64,000 nt of DNA from Bartonella queenslandensis (GCF_018155095.1 NZ_NAAI01000007.1:1-64000); one strand, 5' to 3'. Counted from the stretch's first letter, positions 40,270-49,925 are shown. Numbers and translations: made by a program. The notes: generated by a model not told the origin, from the sequence alone.

Positions 40270-40693
40270 TAAAAATGAGATATTTTATTTCAAATTTTCT
40301 TATATTACATATCACAAGCGGAGCTCTTGTATGCCATAAAACACAATTAAAAAGTTTTCTTCAAATTACCAATGACCGTTGCAATAGGAATATAATATAA
40401 TTATCGCTTTTCTCTTTTTTAAGTAAAAATGAAAGATCCTTGTAGATTTTATCTTATCCTATTGTGCCATAAAATATTTCATCATTTAGGGCTCTGTGGA
40501 TCAAAATGTTATTAAGCGCTTGATAAAAAAATATTTTAGAGTGTACAGAAGACATTGAGAGGGAAGAAATTGTCTGTAAATCACTCATAAAGTGAGTCAC
40601 ATAAGTAATCGCGCTCTACTGTGAACAGCCCTTTTATAAAGCCATCTCCTATGGGAAACTTCCTCATTGGGGATAGGCGGAAGTTAAATTTTT
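40270..40693. other. Intergenic region between convergent ttcA and rimO
   Basis: About 420 bp. A hairpin AACTTCC/GGAAGTT at 40657-40685, followed on the plus strand by AAATTTTTT, sits against the 3' end of rimO and could terminate plus-strand transcripts. The part from 40480 to 40680 is less AT-rich than usual spacers, but I see no ORF or known RNA. Confidence 0.45.
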
Positions 40694-42007
40694 TCAAACT
40701 GCTATGCCGTAAAGGTCATAGGCATCCGATTGTTCGATTTTAACGGTGACAAATTCACCGGCACGCAAAGGGCGTCGTGATGATATATGAACAACACCAT
40801 CTATTTCTGGAGCATCGTATTGACTACGTCCTTTGGCAATTTTTCCTTGGCTTTCATCGATAAGGACTTGAAGTCTTTTTCCAATTTTTTTCTTTAAAAG
40901 ATGTGTAGAAATTTGTTGTTGTTTTGCCATAAAACGATGCCAGCGGTTTTCTTTCACGTCTTCAGGAATATTTTTTAATCCCAAATCATTTGCAACGGCC
41001 CCTTTTACTTCTTCATATTTAAAGCATCCAGCACGTTCAATTTTTGCTTCTTCTAGCCATTCTAGCAGCATATTAAAATCTTCATTCGATTCACCAGGAA
41101 AACCAACAATAAATGTTGATCGCAAAGTGAGATCAGGACATATTTTTCGCCACTTTTCAATTCTACGGTTTGTTTTTTCCATAAGAGCAGGACGCTTCAT
41201 ATGACGCAAAACAGTCGGTGATGCATGCTGAAAAGGAATATCCAGATAAGGGAGAATTTTTTTTGCCGCCATAAGTTCGATAACTTCATCTACATGGGGA
41301 TAAGGGTAAACGTAATGCATACGTACCCAAATGCCCATATCCCCTAGTTCCCGACAAAGATCAAAAAACTTCGTTTTAATTGTGCGATCTTTCCAAGAGT
41401 TTTCGAGATATTTAAGATCAATACCATAAGCACTTGTATCTTGTGAAATAACCAAAAGTTCTTTTACACCCGCTTGTACGAGTTTTTCAGCTTCGCGAAG
41501 AACATCACTGATGGGGCGTGACGTGAGATCACCACGCAGTGTAGGGATGATACAAAAACTACATCTGTTAGAGCATCCTTCAGAAATCTTCAAGTAAGCA
41601 TAATGGCGAGGAGTTAAACGAATACCTTGGGGAGGAACTAAATCAAAAAAAGGATTATGAACAGGAGGAATTACTGTATGAACAGCTTCTATAACACTTT
41701 CATAAGCTTGTGGTCCTGTAATGGCTAATACATTCGGGTATGCTTGGCGAATAACATCAGGATCAGCACCAAGACATCCTGTTACAATAACTTTTCCATT
41801 TTTTTTGAGAGCTTCATCAATATTGGCTAATGATTCTTTTCTGGCAGAGTCAAGAAAACCACAGGTATTCACAATAACGACATCAGCTCCTTGATGTTGA
41901 CGTGAAATTTCATACCCTTCAGAGCGGAGGCTTGTAATAATTCGCTCAGAATCTACGAGTGCTTTTGGGCATCCGAGAGAGACAAAACTGATACGAGGTG
42001 CTACCAT
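40694..42007 (-). CDS. rimO: Ribosomal protein S12 methylthiotransferase RimO
   Basis: A radical-SAM enzyme that adds a methylthio group to an Asp of S12. The 437-aa product has an N-terminal UPF0004 domain ([28 protein letters not shown]), the radical-SAM CxxxCxxC in [17 protein letters not shown] (about 142-158) and a C-terminal TRAM domain. The [12 protein letters not shown] and CGFLDSA motifs are those of RimO rather than MiaB. Single gene. Confidence 0.95.
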   Translation of the reverse strand: MVAPRISFVSLGCPKALVDSERIITSLRSEGYEISRQHQGADVVIVNTCGFLDSARKESLANIDEALKKNGKVIVTGCLGADPDVIRQAYPNVLAITGPQAYESVIEAVHTVIPPVHNPFFDLVPPQGIRLTPRHYAYLKISEGCSNRCSFCIIPTLRGDLTSRPISDVLREAEKLVQAGVKELLVISQDTSAYGIDLKYLENSWKDRTIKTKFFDLCRELGDMGIWVRMHYVYPYPHVDEVIELMAAKKILPYLDIPFQHASPTVLRHMKRPALMEKTNRRIEKWRKICPDLTLRSTFIVGFPGESNEDFNMLLEWLEEAKIERAGCFKYEEVKGAVANDLGLKNIPEDVKENRWHRFMAKQQQISTHLLKKKIGKRLQVLIDESQGKIAKGRSQYDAPEIDGVVHISSRRPLRAGEFVTVKIEQSDAYDLYGIAV

Positions 42008-42442
42008 GATAATCCTATAATTACTATGAATGATTGAGTTCCGCTTTTAAAGTTCTTTATTTCTTATACATAACAATCTGCTACAGGTTTATTTGATTTT
42101 TTTCTACAATATTTTGTGTATGGCTACAATTTTATCTTATTATACTGTCAAATACTGTTATTGAGGGCGATGCTATAAGACGAACTCCTTCAAAGCATTC
42201 AAGTCTTTTTTAAAGTACCTAATGAATATCTTTAAGCTTACTTATTCAGCCTTGCTTCAGTGAAAAACATAACAGGGTAGAGAGGAAGGGAAATCCACTC
42301 GATAAAGATTTGGTTTTGTTTATAGACCAAATTAGACCCATCCTTTGGCTGTGGGAAGAAAGTCAATTGCGTGTGGTACAATCAAAAGTTACACAACAGT
42401 TTTTTAACTGAATTTTATTGGTGTATGTATAGCGTACTATTT
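42008..42442. other. Intergenic region between lexA and rimO
   Basis: 435 bp with both flanking genes on the minus strand. A 7-bp hairpin ATTTGGT/ACCAAAT at 42308-42332 is visible. The 42240-42390 part is richer in G than its surroundings and could hold a small RNA, but nothing identifies one. Confidence 0.4.
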
Positions 42443-43156
42443 TTAATATTTACGAATAAGCCCAGTAAGTTTGCCTTGTATTTCTACACGCTCAGATTTG
42501 TATGTACGTACTTCATAGTAAGGATTAGCGGCTTCTAATGCAACAGAAGTTCCTTTGCGTCGATAACGTTTTAACGTTGCCTCTTTTTTATCAATAAATG
42601 CGACAATAATTTCACCTGATATTGCTGTATTTTGACGTTTCACAATAATCGTATCTTTATCAAGAATACCAGCCTCAACCATAGAATTATCTTTAACTTC
42701 TAATGCGTAGTGCTCACCTGTATTAACCATATCGTTTGGGAGAGAAAGTGAGCTTGTTTGTTGCAGTATAGCAGAGGCGGGAACGCTCGCAGAAATACGT
42801 CCCATAATGGGAATAATGATATTTTTTTTTTCTTCTTCTTCAAAGTTTCCAAAATTAGTCAAGTTTTTTGATATTTCCCTTTTATTTTTTTCTATCATAC
42901 TGGGAGAAATCTTACGTGCTAGAGAAAGGTTAAATGTTATTTTCTCAGGAAGTCGAATCACTTCAACTGCACGAGCGCGATTAAGCAAACGACGTATAAA
43001 ACCTCGCTGTTCTAAGGCTATAATGAGCTTATGAATGCCAGACTTTGAAGACAGTTCTAAAGCATTTTTCATTTCCTCAAAAGAAGGAGAAACACCTGTT
43101 TCTTTTATATGATTGTGAATAAACAAGAGTAGCTCATATTGTTTACATGTCAGCAT
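42443..43156 (-). CDS. lexA: LexA repressor, with an altered self-cleavage site
   Basis: SOS repressor. 237 aa: N-terminal winged helix (1-70) and C-terminal latent S24 peptidase with Ser158 (VKDNSMVEAG) and Lys196 (EATLKRYRR), the catalytic pair. In LexA the loop normally reads AAGxP with an Ala-Gly scissile bond; here it is GRISASVPASAI, so the bond is Ala123-Ser124. No GTTC-N7-GTTC SOS box can be seen in the short region upstream of the ATG. The interdomain linker (about 72-115) is unusually long and charged. Clearly LexA by the end sequence LTGLIRKY and neighbours, but regulation may be altered. Confidence 0.93.
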   Translation of the reverse strand: MLTCKQYELLLFIHNHIKETGVSPSFEEMKNALELSSKSGIHKLIIALEQRGFIRRLLNRARAVEVIRLPEKITFNLSLARKISPSMIEKNKREISKNLTNFGNFEEEEKKNIIIPIMGRISASVPASAILQQTSSLSLPNDMVNTGEHYALEVKDNSMVEAGILDKDTIIVKRQNTAISGEIIVAFIDKKEATLKRYRRKGTSVALEAANPYYEVRTYKSERVEIQGKLTGLIRKY

Positions 43157-44375
43157 TCAATGTTCCAATCAAAAGAATAAAAAAAGATTACTGTAAAAAA
43201 TACGTATATATATAATATTTCTACAATTTTTTTCGTTAAATAAAACTTATTTGCTTTATTTTTGATCTTATAAGGAAGTTAATGAGGCAATATCCTTATT
43301 TATAGATATATTTAATATATGATAGATATAAAAATTTACTTTCATAATTTTATCATAATATTGTTTTATATATTATAAAATTACATTAATATTAAATATT
43401 ATATATATAAAATATTTTATAATTCTGACTGAATTATCCGACCACTAAATTTTATGGTCAGCGTTATCCTTCTGTTTTTTCAATATATCTATGTATTTTA
43501 TAATTTCTCGTATAAGAAGTTAAATAAAATGCATTCTTTCAATAGCGTAACGAATCACTTTATCTATATTTAGAATCATTTTGCATATTGTTTCTATTTT
43601 TTAGTCAAATTATCTACAGTGACAATAATGAACACCATTTATAGTCATGTCTGATATTTTCAATGAGATTAAATTTTTTTGCTTCTTGTTTGCTTTATTC
43701 TATAGAATCATCGTGCGTGAATAAAATTCACATCCTCAAGATACCATTGCTACTCATTCGCATATTTGTTTTTTAAAAATATCCCTTGCTTCCATCAAGA
43801 TCATTTTGTAGATAATTAAAATCTATAGGACAATATTGTCTTTATATTTCAAAAGTTTACACAATCATACTTAATTTACTCAACCCTTATGTTACGATAA
43901 TTTTTGACTATCGAAAGGAAATACCAGAGGTATTTTGATTTTTTTTGTCGTTTTATTTTTCTCTTTGCGTTGAACAAGAAATTGATTTTTATAATTTTAA
44001 TATAAAAGGGGCATAAGGAATTTGAAACGAAAAATATTGCAATATTCAGCTTTCTTACTCGAGTAAAAATGATAAATTATTATAAATCAATATTTTATAT
44101 TATGAGTCTCTATTCATATTTGAAAACTAAAACATAAAGATATAAAAAATAAACCATATCTTCCCGTGATGATCAACAGTCTATGTGAGAAGGAAGAGGA
44201 AAGTTTTTTCTTATAATTTTACCACTTCGAGTCTATGAGACATGTTTAGTTAGATTATTTTTTATCGAGATTTCAAAAAAAAGATCAAAAAGTAACTCCA
44301 CAATGACGAGGAAAGAGGCAAAGACGGAAAATTATTGATAACTAGAAAAAATAATAATATTTTTTTTAAAAGGTG
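43157..44375. other. Long gene-free, AT-rich region upstream of tRNA-Lys
   Basis: About 1.2 kb with no supported ORF on either strand, and very low GC at 43200-43440. No tandem repeat or CRISPR-like pattern. It probably holds the lexA promoter at its left end. The rest looks like decayed sequence, consistent with loss of an element at the neighbouring tRNA. Confidence 0.5.
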
Positions 44376-44404
44376 TTGACCAAATGAAAAGTCAACCGTA
44401 TGTT
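44376..44404 (+). promoter_or_regulatory. Promoter of tRNA-Lys
   Basis: TTGACC at 44376-44381 and TATGTT at 44399-44404 with a 17-nt spacer, about 50 bp before the mature tRNA. The -35 lies in a 6-bp inverted repeat, GTTGAC...GTCAAC (44375-44396). Confidence 0.6.
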
Positions 44405-44455
44405 CCCTTCACTTTCTACAAATTAGATAGTCTGCAAACTAAATAACTTGTGTGA

Positions 44456-44531
44456 GAGCGCGTAGCTCAGCTGGTAGAGCAACTGACTTTTAATCAGTAG
44501 GTCCAGGGTTCGAATCCCTGCGCGCTCACCA
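44456..44531 (+). tRNA. tRNA-Lys (anticodon TTT)
   Basis: Complete cloverleaf: acceptor GAGCGCG/CGCGCTC, D arm AGCTCAGCTGGTAGAGC, anticodon stem-loop CTGACTTTTAATCAG with TTT, variable loop, T arm CAGGGTTCGAATCCCTG, discriminator A and encoded CCA at 44529-44531. An integrase remnant begins 22 bp downstream. Confidence 0.98.
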
Positions 44532-44553
44532 TCTTTAAATAATGTCAATTAAG

Positions 44554-44800
44554 CTATGCTAAAATTTGAGAATCTTTGTTACTTTCGTTCTTTTTAGCTT
44601 TTTTGGTTACCCCAGTTTTTTTAAATTTTTTTTTATTGATTCTATAGCGCGTCGTTTTTTATCGGCTGTTTTTGTATAGAGTGCTTCTGTCCACCCTAAA
44701 AGTACTTTGAGCTTGCGATACAATTACACCTGCATTGATGGTACGTGTGGCTGTTCGCTTTCGCAATTCATGGGCTGTTTTTAATAGCCGCTGCATTACA
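44554..44800 (-). pseudogene. Phage/island tyrosine integrase, broken C-terminal remnant
   Basis: Two overlapping minus-strand frames carry pieces of a tyrosine recombinase C-terminus. Upstream piece: AHELRKRTATRTINAGVIVSQ (here as AHELRKRTATR and TINAGVIVSQ), the HxLR(R/K) active-site region. A one-base shift later, the other frame reads KVLLGWTEALYTKTADKKRR, the region that carries the catalytic Tyr, and ends at TAG 44554-44556. No N-terminal part follows within 300 bp. It sits 22 bp from the tRNA-Lys 3' end, where such integrases act. Remnant of an island that has otherwise gone. Confidence 0.75.
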
Positions 44801-45092
44801 TGAAACAAGTTGATAGAATCATCATACTTATTCACAGCTTATACTATAAGATAATTTTTCATAACATATTGATTTATATATATTTTTATTTCATGACATT
44901 TTTATATAGTGCATTTATTTCCTATGACAATTATAAAATGGTTAACAATTTGTTAATTTTTTGATAGAAGAGGTGAGTTCAAGGATGATATATGCGCGAG
45001 GGAAATCATTTAATGTAAATTCTCCTATCGCGTACAAAAAGCGTGACATGATTTTTACAGTAGTACTTAACAAAAATAAGTGGACTGAATAG
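44801..45092. other. Intergenic region upstream of rlpA
   Basis: About 290 bp, AT-rich. The stretch 44980-45050 may hold the rlpA promoter. No ORF on either strand is supported. Confidence 0.4.
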
Positions 45093-45989
45093 ATGCCTTC
45101 AAATAGTAAAAAGAAATTTACTTCTATTATCAAACCAACATTTCAATTATTTTCTGTGATCGTCATTTCTCAGTCATTGATATCTTGTTGCGCAAGTGAA
45201 ACTATGCATTTTTCAATAAAAGATTCTTATCATAATAAACCGGTTAACGTAAATATTTCTGCTTTACCAAAACAAATATCCAATAAGAAAAATCAACTAG
45301 CAGAAAAAAAGCGTGGGCGGGCGGTTGTTGGTAAACCTTACCAAATAAAAGGAAAGTGGTATTATCCTGAAAATGATCCAACGTATAAACGTGTTGGCGA
45401 AGCATCATGGTACGGTTCAGATTTTCATGGTCGTTTAACAGCAAACGGTGAAATTTATGACATGAATCTTCTGACGGCTGCTCATCCTACAATGCCTTTA
45501 CCTAGCTATGCTCGTGTTACTAATTTGAAAAATGGATCTTCACTCATTGTTAGAGTGAATGATCGCGGACCTTTTATGAAAGACCGCATCATTGATTTAT
45601 CAAAGAAAGCGGCAACAATACTTGGTTATGTAGATAAGGGGGTCACAGATGTTAAAGTGGAATATATTGCTGAAGCCCCCATTGGCTATTATGATGATGC
45701 ATATTTAATGGCTTCTTATACTCCTGGAAATAATGACTCGTATTCATTAGCGTCAGGAAATGTTTCGAAAAAAAGAGAAACTGTTTTGTTCAAGGGGCGC
45801 GATACAGGAAACAAAGAGGAATTAGCTAAAGCAGTTTCTGTTTCACAGGAGCAAAGCGATAAAACTATTGCAGTAAAATTACCAGAAATTGGTCCTATCA
45901 TGGTTGACAAGCCGGTGCCACTCGATCAAGTTGCTTCTATAAATAAGCTAAACAAAAAAACAAAGTTAAATTGGTTGCAGCTGTTTTAA
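45093..45989 (+). CDS. rlpA: RlpA-family septal ring lytic transglycosylase / lipoprotein
   Basis: A 298-aa exported protein. A long basic N-terminus leads into a hydrophobic segment ending SQSLISC, a likely lipobox with lipidated Cys near residue 29. The double-psi beta-barrel domain is clear: GEASWYGSDFHGRLTANGEIYD (as GEASWYGSDFHG and RLTANGEIYD), LTAAHPTMPLPS, ARVTNLKNG, VRVNDRGPF and RIIDLSKKAA. No C-terminal SPOR domain is visible; the tail is polar. Acts on denuded glycan strands at the septum in other bacteria. Its usual partner, the D,D-carboxypeptidase gene, is the next gene downstream. Confidence 0.9.
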   Translation: MPSNSKKKFTSIIKPTFQLFSVIVISQSLISCCASETMHFSIKDSYHNKPVNVNISALPKQISNKKNQLAEKKRGRAVVGKPYQIKGKWYYPENDPTYKRVGEASWYGSDFHGRLTANGEIYDMNLLTAAHPTMPLPSYARVTNLKNGSSLIVRVNDRGPFMKDRIIDLSKKAATILGYVDKGVTDVKVEYIAEAPIGYYDDAYLMASYTPGNNDSYSLASGNVSKKRETVLFKGRDTGNKEELAKAVSVSQEQSDKTIAVKLPEIGPIMVDKPVPLDQVASINKLNKKTKLNWLQLF

Positions 45990-46971
45990 GGAACGATATA
46001 TTGATTTTTAATCGATATCATTTTCAAATAAAAAATGATGAAAAAGCTTGAGGTCAGTGTTACCATTATTAGTTTAGCACGCCTCTTCGGTGCGTTGCCG
46101 GTTTCATTTCTGATTTTATGGCAATGCTTGCTAATTATAAAGCGCGTTTTTTCTGCCATAAAAGTTTTTGCCAAATTGAGGATAAGCGGGTTGTGTGAGG
46201 CTGTTTGTGTGATCTCTGAAACATCTATACAATCTCATTGGAAAAGAATATAAATTTCCAAAAAGTAAAAAACATTTCCTTTTGATTTGACTTTGCAACC
46301 TTCAAAAGCATAAAAAGTAATATCTTATCAAGAGATTACACATGGCTCATGCTTTTTTATAAATTTCTTAATGGAGTTACACCCTTCACATAAATTAAAA
46401 ACCTCAAATAAAATACACTTTTGTATTACCAATTCGCACATGCTTATTTTTCGTTTTAAAGAGGCATGTCGGTTCTCAAACTTATTTTATTAACAGGTTT
46501 GTGAATATTATAACTGTTAAGGCCATTAGGCATTACATTTTTTACAGGTATGAAGATATAAACCGATACCATCATAAATTTGTGCAAAGCTCTTATGTTT
46601 TTGCAATAATCCTTTAGCCTTAAGAGATTTATAAAAAGTATTTTTACTTTCTCTTTAATAATCTTAGCCTCTATACTAACTTTTCTTATGAAGGCTAAAA
46701 AAGCGATTTTAATTGTTTCAAAGAGGTGGGATAAGATGAGAGTCTCGCAGTTTTTTTGTCAACTTAAAGTTAAAGAAGTGATGATTTATATAAAATAAAT
46801 CAATGTACTCAAAATAAAAAAGATAAAAAATGTATCATTTTATTTTTGCTCATGCTGAATGAAAATAAAACCTGTTCTTGGGTTGTCAATAATTCCTCAA
46901 TTTACGGAAATAAGAAAGTTTTTCCCTATATAATGATTCTTTATGCTGATCTTTGAATGGGAGGAGCGGCT
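45990..46971. other. 980-bp gap between rlpA and the carboxypeptidase-like gene
   Basis: No supported intact gene. Plus-strand 46035-46253 could encode 72 hydrophobic residues, and its antisense frame is also open, but neither has a family I know. A minus-strand stretch at 46526-46654 encodes a fragment with FYKSLKAKG and YDGIGLYLH, reminiscent of the N-terminal arm-binding domain of island integrases; this is weak. The rest is AT-rich. Confidence 0.4.
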
Positions 46972-48135
46972 ATGGGGACAGTATTAAGAATTTTATTGAG
47001 CTTATGGGGGATATTGGCATTTAACACGTGGGGAAGAGCGCAAGATTTTCAAATTTCTGCTTCACAAGTATTGTTACTCGATGATAATACAGAGACAATA
47101 CTTTATGAAAAACAAGGGAATACTCCTTTTTTTCCTGCTTCATTAGCAAAAATGATGACGGCGGAAGTCGTATTTCATCAATTAAAAGAAGGATTGTTAA
47201 AAAATACCCAAAAATTCAAGGTCAGTGAAAATGCTTGGCGCAAGGGTGGGGCACCTTCCGGTACAACCACTATGTTTGCAAAAATAAAGACAGAAATCAG
47301 TGTTTCTGATCTTTTGCGTGGTTTAATTATTGTCAATGGAAATGATGCTGCTATTATTCTGGCTGAAGGAATATCAGGAGATGAGACTCATTTTGCACAG
47401 CTGATGAATCAGCGCGCTAAAATAATTGGATTATCTCAGAGCCATTTTGTTAATGCAACAGGGCTTCCCGAAGAGGGACAATTTGTAACAGTGCGCGATA
47501 TGATTATATTGGCACGTCATATTGTTCAAGAATATCCAGATTATTATGCACTTTATCGTGAGCCTCATTTTACGTGGAACAATATTTTTCAACGGAATAA
47601 AAACCCTCTTATTTCTAAGGAAATTGGTGTAGAAGGATTTGGTTTTGGCTACAGCGAAAAAGAAGGATTTTCAATGGTTGCCACCATTTATAAAAATCAT
47701 CGACGTCTTTTTTTAGCAATCAGTGGTTTGCAAGATGGTAAAAAACATACAACGGAAATAGAACGCATTCTTCAATGGGGAATGACGGCTTTTGATCTCA
47801 AAACGATCTTCACAAAAGGAGAAACGGTTGGGCATGCTTCTGTTTATGGAGGCAAGAAAAATTTTGTCCCACTTATTATCCAAAAACCGATAAGTTTTAT
47901 GCTTTCAAATGAAAAAGACGTCAATGTTAAAGCAAAAATTAAATATCATGGTCCATTGAAAGCTCCTATTGTTTCAGGGCAACCCGTTGGCGTTATTCAA
48001 ATTTTAGAAGATAAAAAGGTTCTTGTGGAAAAACCAGTTTTTGCCGGAATGAATGTTCAGAAAGGAAGTTTCTTTACAAAAGTAAAAGATGCATTTTATG
48101 AAATAACGATTGGATGGTTACGGAAATATTTGTAG
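46972..48135 (+). CDS. dacF: D-alanyl-D-alanine carboxypeptidase family protein with degenerate active site
   Basis: A 387-aa PBP5-like exported protein: signal peptide about 1-23 (cut near GRAQ), the penicillin-binding domain to about 265 and a C-terminal beta domain plus membrane-associating helix (VKDAFYEITIGWLRKYL). Ser57-x-x-Lys60 (PASLAKMM) is present. The second motif, normally SxN, reads NGN (122-124, IIVNGNDAA); the KTG position reads GFG (224-226, EGFGFGYSE). So two of three motifs are changed. ATG 46972 is chosen, as GGAGGAG lies just upstream; ATG 46957 is in-frame but before that site. In relatives it precedes tmk, as here. Confidence 0.87.
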   Translation: MGTVLRILLSLWGILAFNTWGRAQDFQISASQVLLLDDNTETILYEKQGNTPFFPASLAKMMTAEVVFHQLKEGLLKNTQKFKVSENAWRKGGAPSGTTTMFAKIKTEISVSDLLRGLIIVNGNDAAIILAEGISGDETHFAQLMNQRAKIIGLSQSHFVNATGLPEEGQFVTVRDMIILARHIVQEYPDYYALYREPHFTWNNIFQRNKNPLISKEIGVEGFGFGYSEKEGFSMVATIYKNHRRLFLAISGLQDGKKHTTEIERILQWGMTAFDLKTIFTKGETVGHASVYGGKKNFVPLIIQKPISFMLSNEKDVNVKAKIKYHGPLKAPIVSGQPVGVIQILEDKKVLVEKPVFAGMNVQKGSFFTKVKDAFYEITIGWLRKYL

Positions 48136-48164
48136 TTACACGCTAATAAGATTAAGGTTCATAC

Positions 48165-48809
48165 GTGTCAGGTTATTTTATTACATTCGAAGGAGGGGAC
48201 GGGGTAGGAAAGACAGTGCAGATTTCTTTACTTGCTGAATATCTCTCTCACCAAGGTTATGATGTTGTTACAACACGAGAACCAGGAGGAACGGCAGGGG
48301 CGGAAGCAATCCGGCATATTCTGTTATCAGGGAAGGTACAACAATATGGACCGTTGATCGAAGCTGTGTTGTTTACAGCGGCACGTACCGATCATGTTGC
48401 CGAGATCATTGCACCTTCTTTGCAAAAAGGTAAAATCGTCTTATGCGACCGCTTTATTGATTCTACACGCGTTTATCAAGGACTTAATGAAACAATCCAT
48501 TCTTCTCTTCTTTCTGTTTTAGAGTGTATTGCGCTTAATGGTATTATGCCTCATTTAACATTTTTATTAGATATGCCAGCAGCGTGTAGTATAAAGCGCG
48601 CAAATTTGCGAAGAAAAAAAAACGAAGAAATTGATTATTTTGAAAAAGATCAGTTGGAAATTCAAGAACAAAGGCGTCAAGCTTTTCTGCGATTGGCCAG
48701 ACAGGAACCCCATAGATTTCGAATCATTGATGCGACTGGCTCAGTAGAGACCGTTGCATATCAAATAAAAAATATTTGTCATCAGGTATTATTGGATAAT
48801 CTTTCATGA
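48165..48809 (+). CDS. tmk: Thymidylate kinase
   Basis: Phosphorylates dTMP. The 214-aa product has the P-loop FEGGDGVGKT (8-17), TREPGGTAGAE, the DRFIDSTRVYQG lid region and DATG near the C-terminus. The start is GTG 48165 with AAGG 7 nt upstream. It overlaps holB by 4 bp. Confidence 0.95.
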   Translation: MSGYFITFEGGDGVGKTVQISLLAEYLSHQGYDVVTTREPGGTAGAEAIRHILLSGKVQQYGPLIEAVLFTAARTDHVAEIIAPSLQKGKIVLCDRFIDSTRVYQGLNETIHSSLLSVLECIALNGIMPHLTFLLDMPAACSIKRANLRRKKNEEIDYFEKDQLEIQEQRRQAFLRLARQEPHRFRIIDATGSVETVAYQIKNICHQVLLDNLS

Positions 48810-49849
48810 GTAATGTAAATACCTTACGACAATATGATGATATTGATACAATTTTATCTCCGTCCCAGAATAATGTTATCTTTGGTCATGAAGATGTTCG
48901 TCATTTTTTGACACAAATGCTTAAAGAAGAGCGTTTGCATCATGCATTATTATTTGAAGGAGAATATGGAATTGGAAAGGCTACATTAGCGTTTCACCTT
49001 GCTTGGAATATTTTAAGTTCTCAAAAAGGGACTTTCCTGAAACCAGATTCTCATTCCGTCATATGGCGCCAAATTACACAAGGCAGTCACCCTGGCCTTT
49101 TGTATATTTCACGTCGATTTGATGTAAAAACACAAAAGTTTAAAACAGGAATACTCATTGATGACATCCGTGATGTTATGCATTTTTTAAGCCGAACATC
49201 GCAAGATAATGGATGGCGTATTGTTATTATTGACTCTGCAGATGATATGAATAGAAATGCTGCCAATGCAATTCTTAAAATACTTGAAGCCCCCCCTGCA
49301 AAAGTGCTCTTTATTATTATCGCGCATTCTTCAGGAAAATTGCTTCCAACAATCCATTCACGGTGTCAAAAAATTTCCTTTCGCCCGTTAAATCATGATG
49401 AAATGAAAAAAGTCATTACACATATTTTTGCCAATCAGGATGTACCTGACGAGAAAACAATTGAAATGATTATTGCAAAATCCAAAGGAAGTCCTCGAAA
49501 AGCTGCTCTACTTATTTGTCATGGTGGTCTTGAAATTATTAAAACGATTGATGCGCTCTTAGAGCAACCTATTTGTAACCAAATGATTGTACACACGCTT
49601 GCACAAACATTTTCATCTGGTTCTTCCGCATTTCAATTTCAACAATTTTGTGATGAAATTCTTGATAAAATTCAACAAAAAGCTATTATGCTCATTGAAA
49701 AAGGAAATTTATTCCTCTCAAAAAAATATGCGCAAAAATGGCAGGAGATTCATCGAGAAATAGAGGAAGTACAACTGTTTAATCTCGATAAAAAGCAGTT
49801 TGTTATTAACTTACTTTTTAGAGTTCATAAGATCATTCATGAGGATTAG
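48806..49849 (+). CDS. holB: DNA polymerase III subunit delta'
   Basis: A 347-aa clamp-loader subunit. AAA+ motifs: FEGEYGIGKATLAFHLAW (Walker A region, degenerate as in delta'), IVIIDSADDMNRNAANAILK and the sensor LFIIIAHSSGKLLPTIHSRC. No zinc-binding Cys cluster is obvious. ATGA overlap with tmk; metG follows. Confidence 0.92.
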   Translation: MSNVNTLRQYDDIDTILSPSQNNVIFGHEDVRHFLTQMLKEERLHHALLFEGEYGIGKATLAFHLAWNILSSQKGTFLKPDSHSVIWRQITQGSHPGLLYISRRFDVKTQKFKTGILIDDIRDVMHFLSRTSQDNGWRIVIIDSADDMNRNAANAILKILEAPPAKVLFIIIAHSSGKLLPTIHSRCQKISFRPLNHDEMKKVITHIFANQDVPDEKTIEMIIAKSKGSPRKAALLICHGGLEIIKTIDALLEQPICNQMIVHTLAQTFSSGSSAFQFQQFCDEILDKIQQKAIMLIEKGNLFLSKKYAQKWQEIHREIEEVQLFNLDKKQFVINLLFRVHKIIHED

Positions 49850-49925
49850 TTTTTTCGTGACAATGTGATGAACAGACGTTATGTCATTGTATCTTTTATT
49901 TATAGCGTTTTACAATGAGTATGAC

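Noticed and set aside
43157-43260. SOS box upstream of lexA
   Set aside because: Only a single GTTC (near 43163) is present, without a second half-site at the N7 distance.
46035-46253. 72-aa hydrophobic plus-strand ORF after rlpA
   Set aside because: The antisense frame is equally open, there is no ribosome-binding site and no family match; kept only as a remark on the gap.
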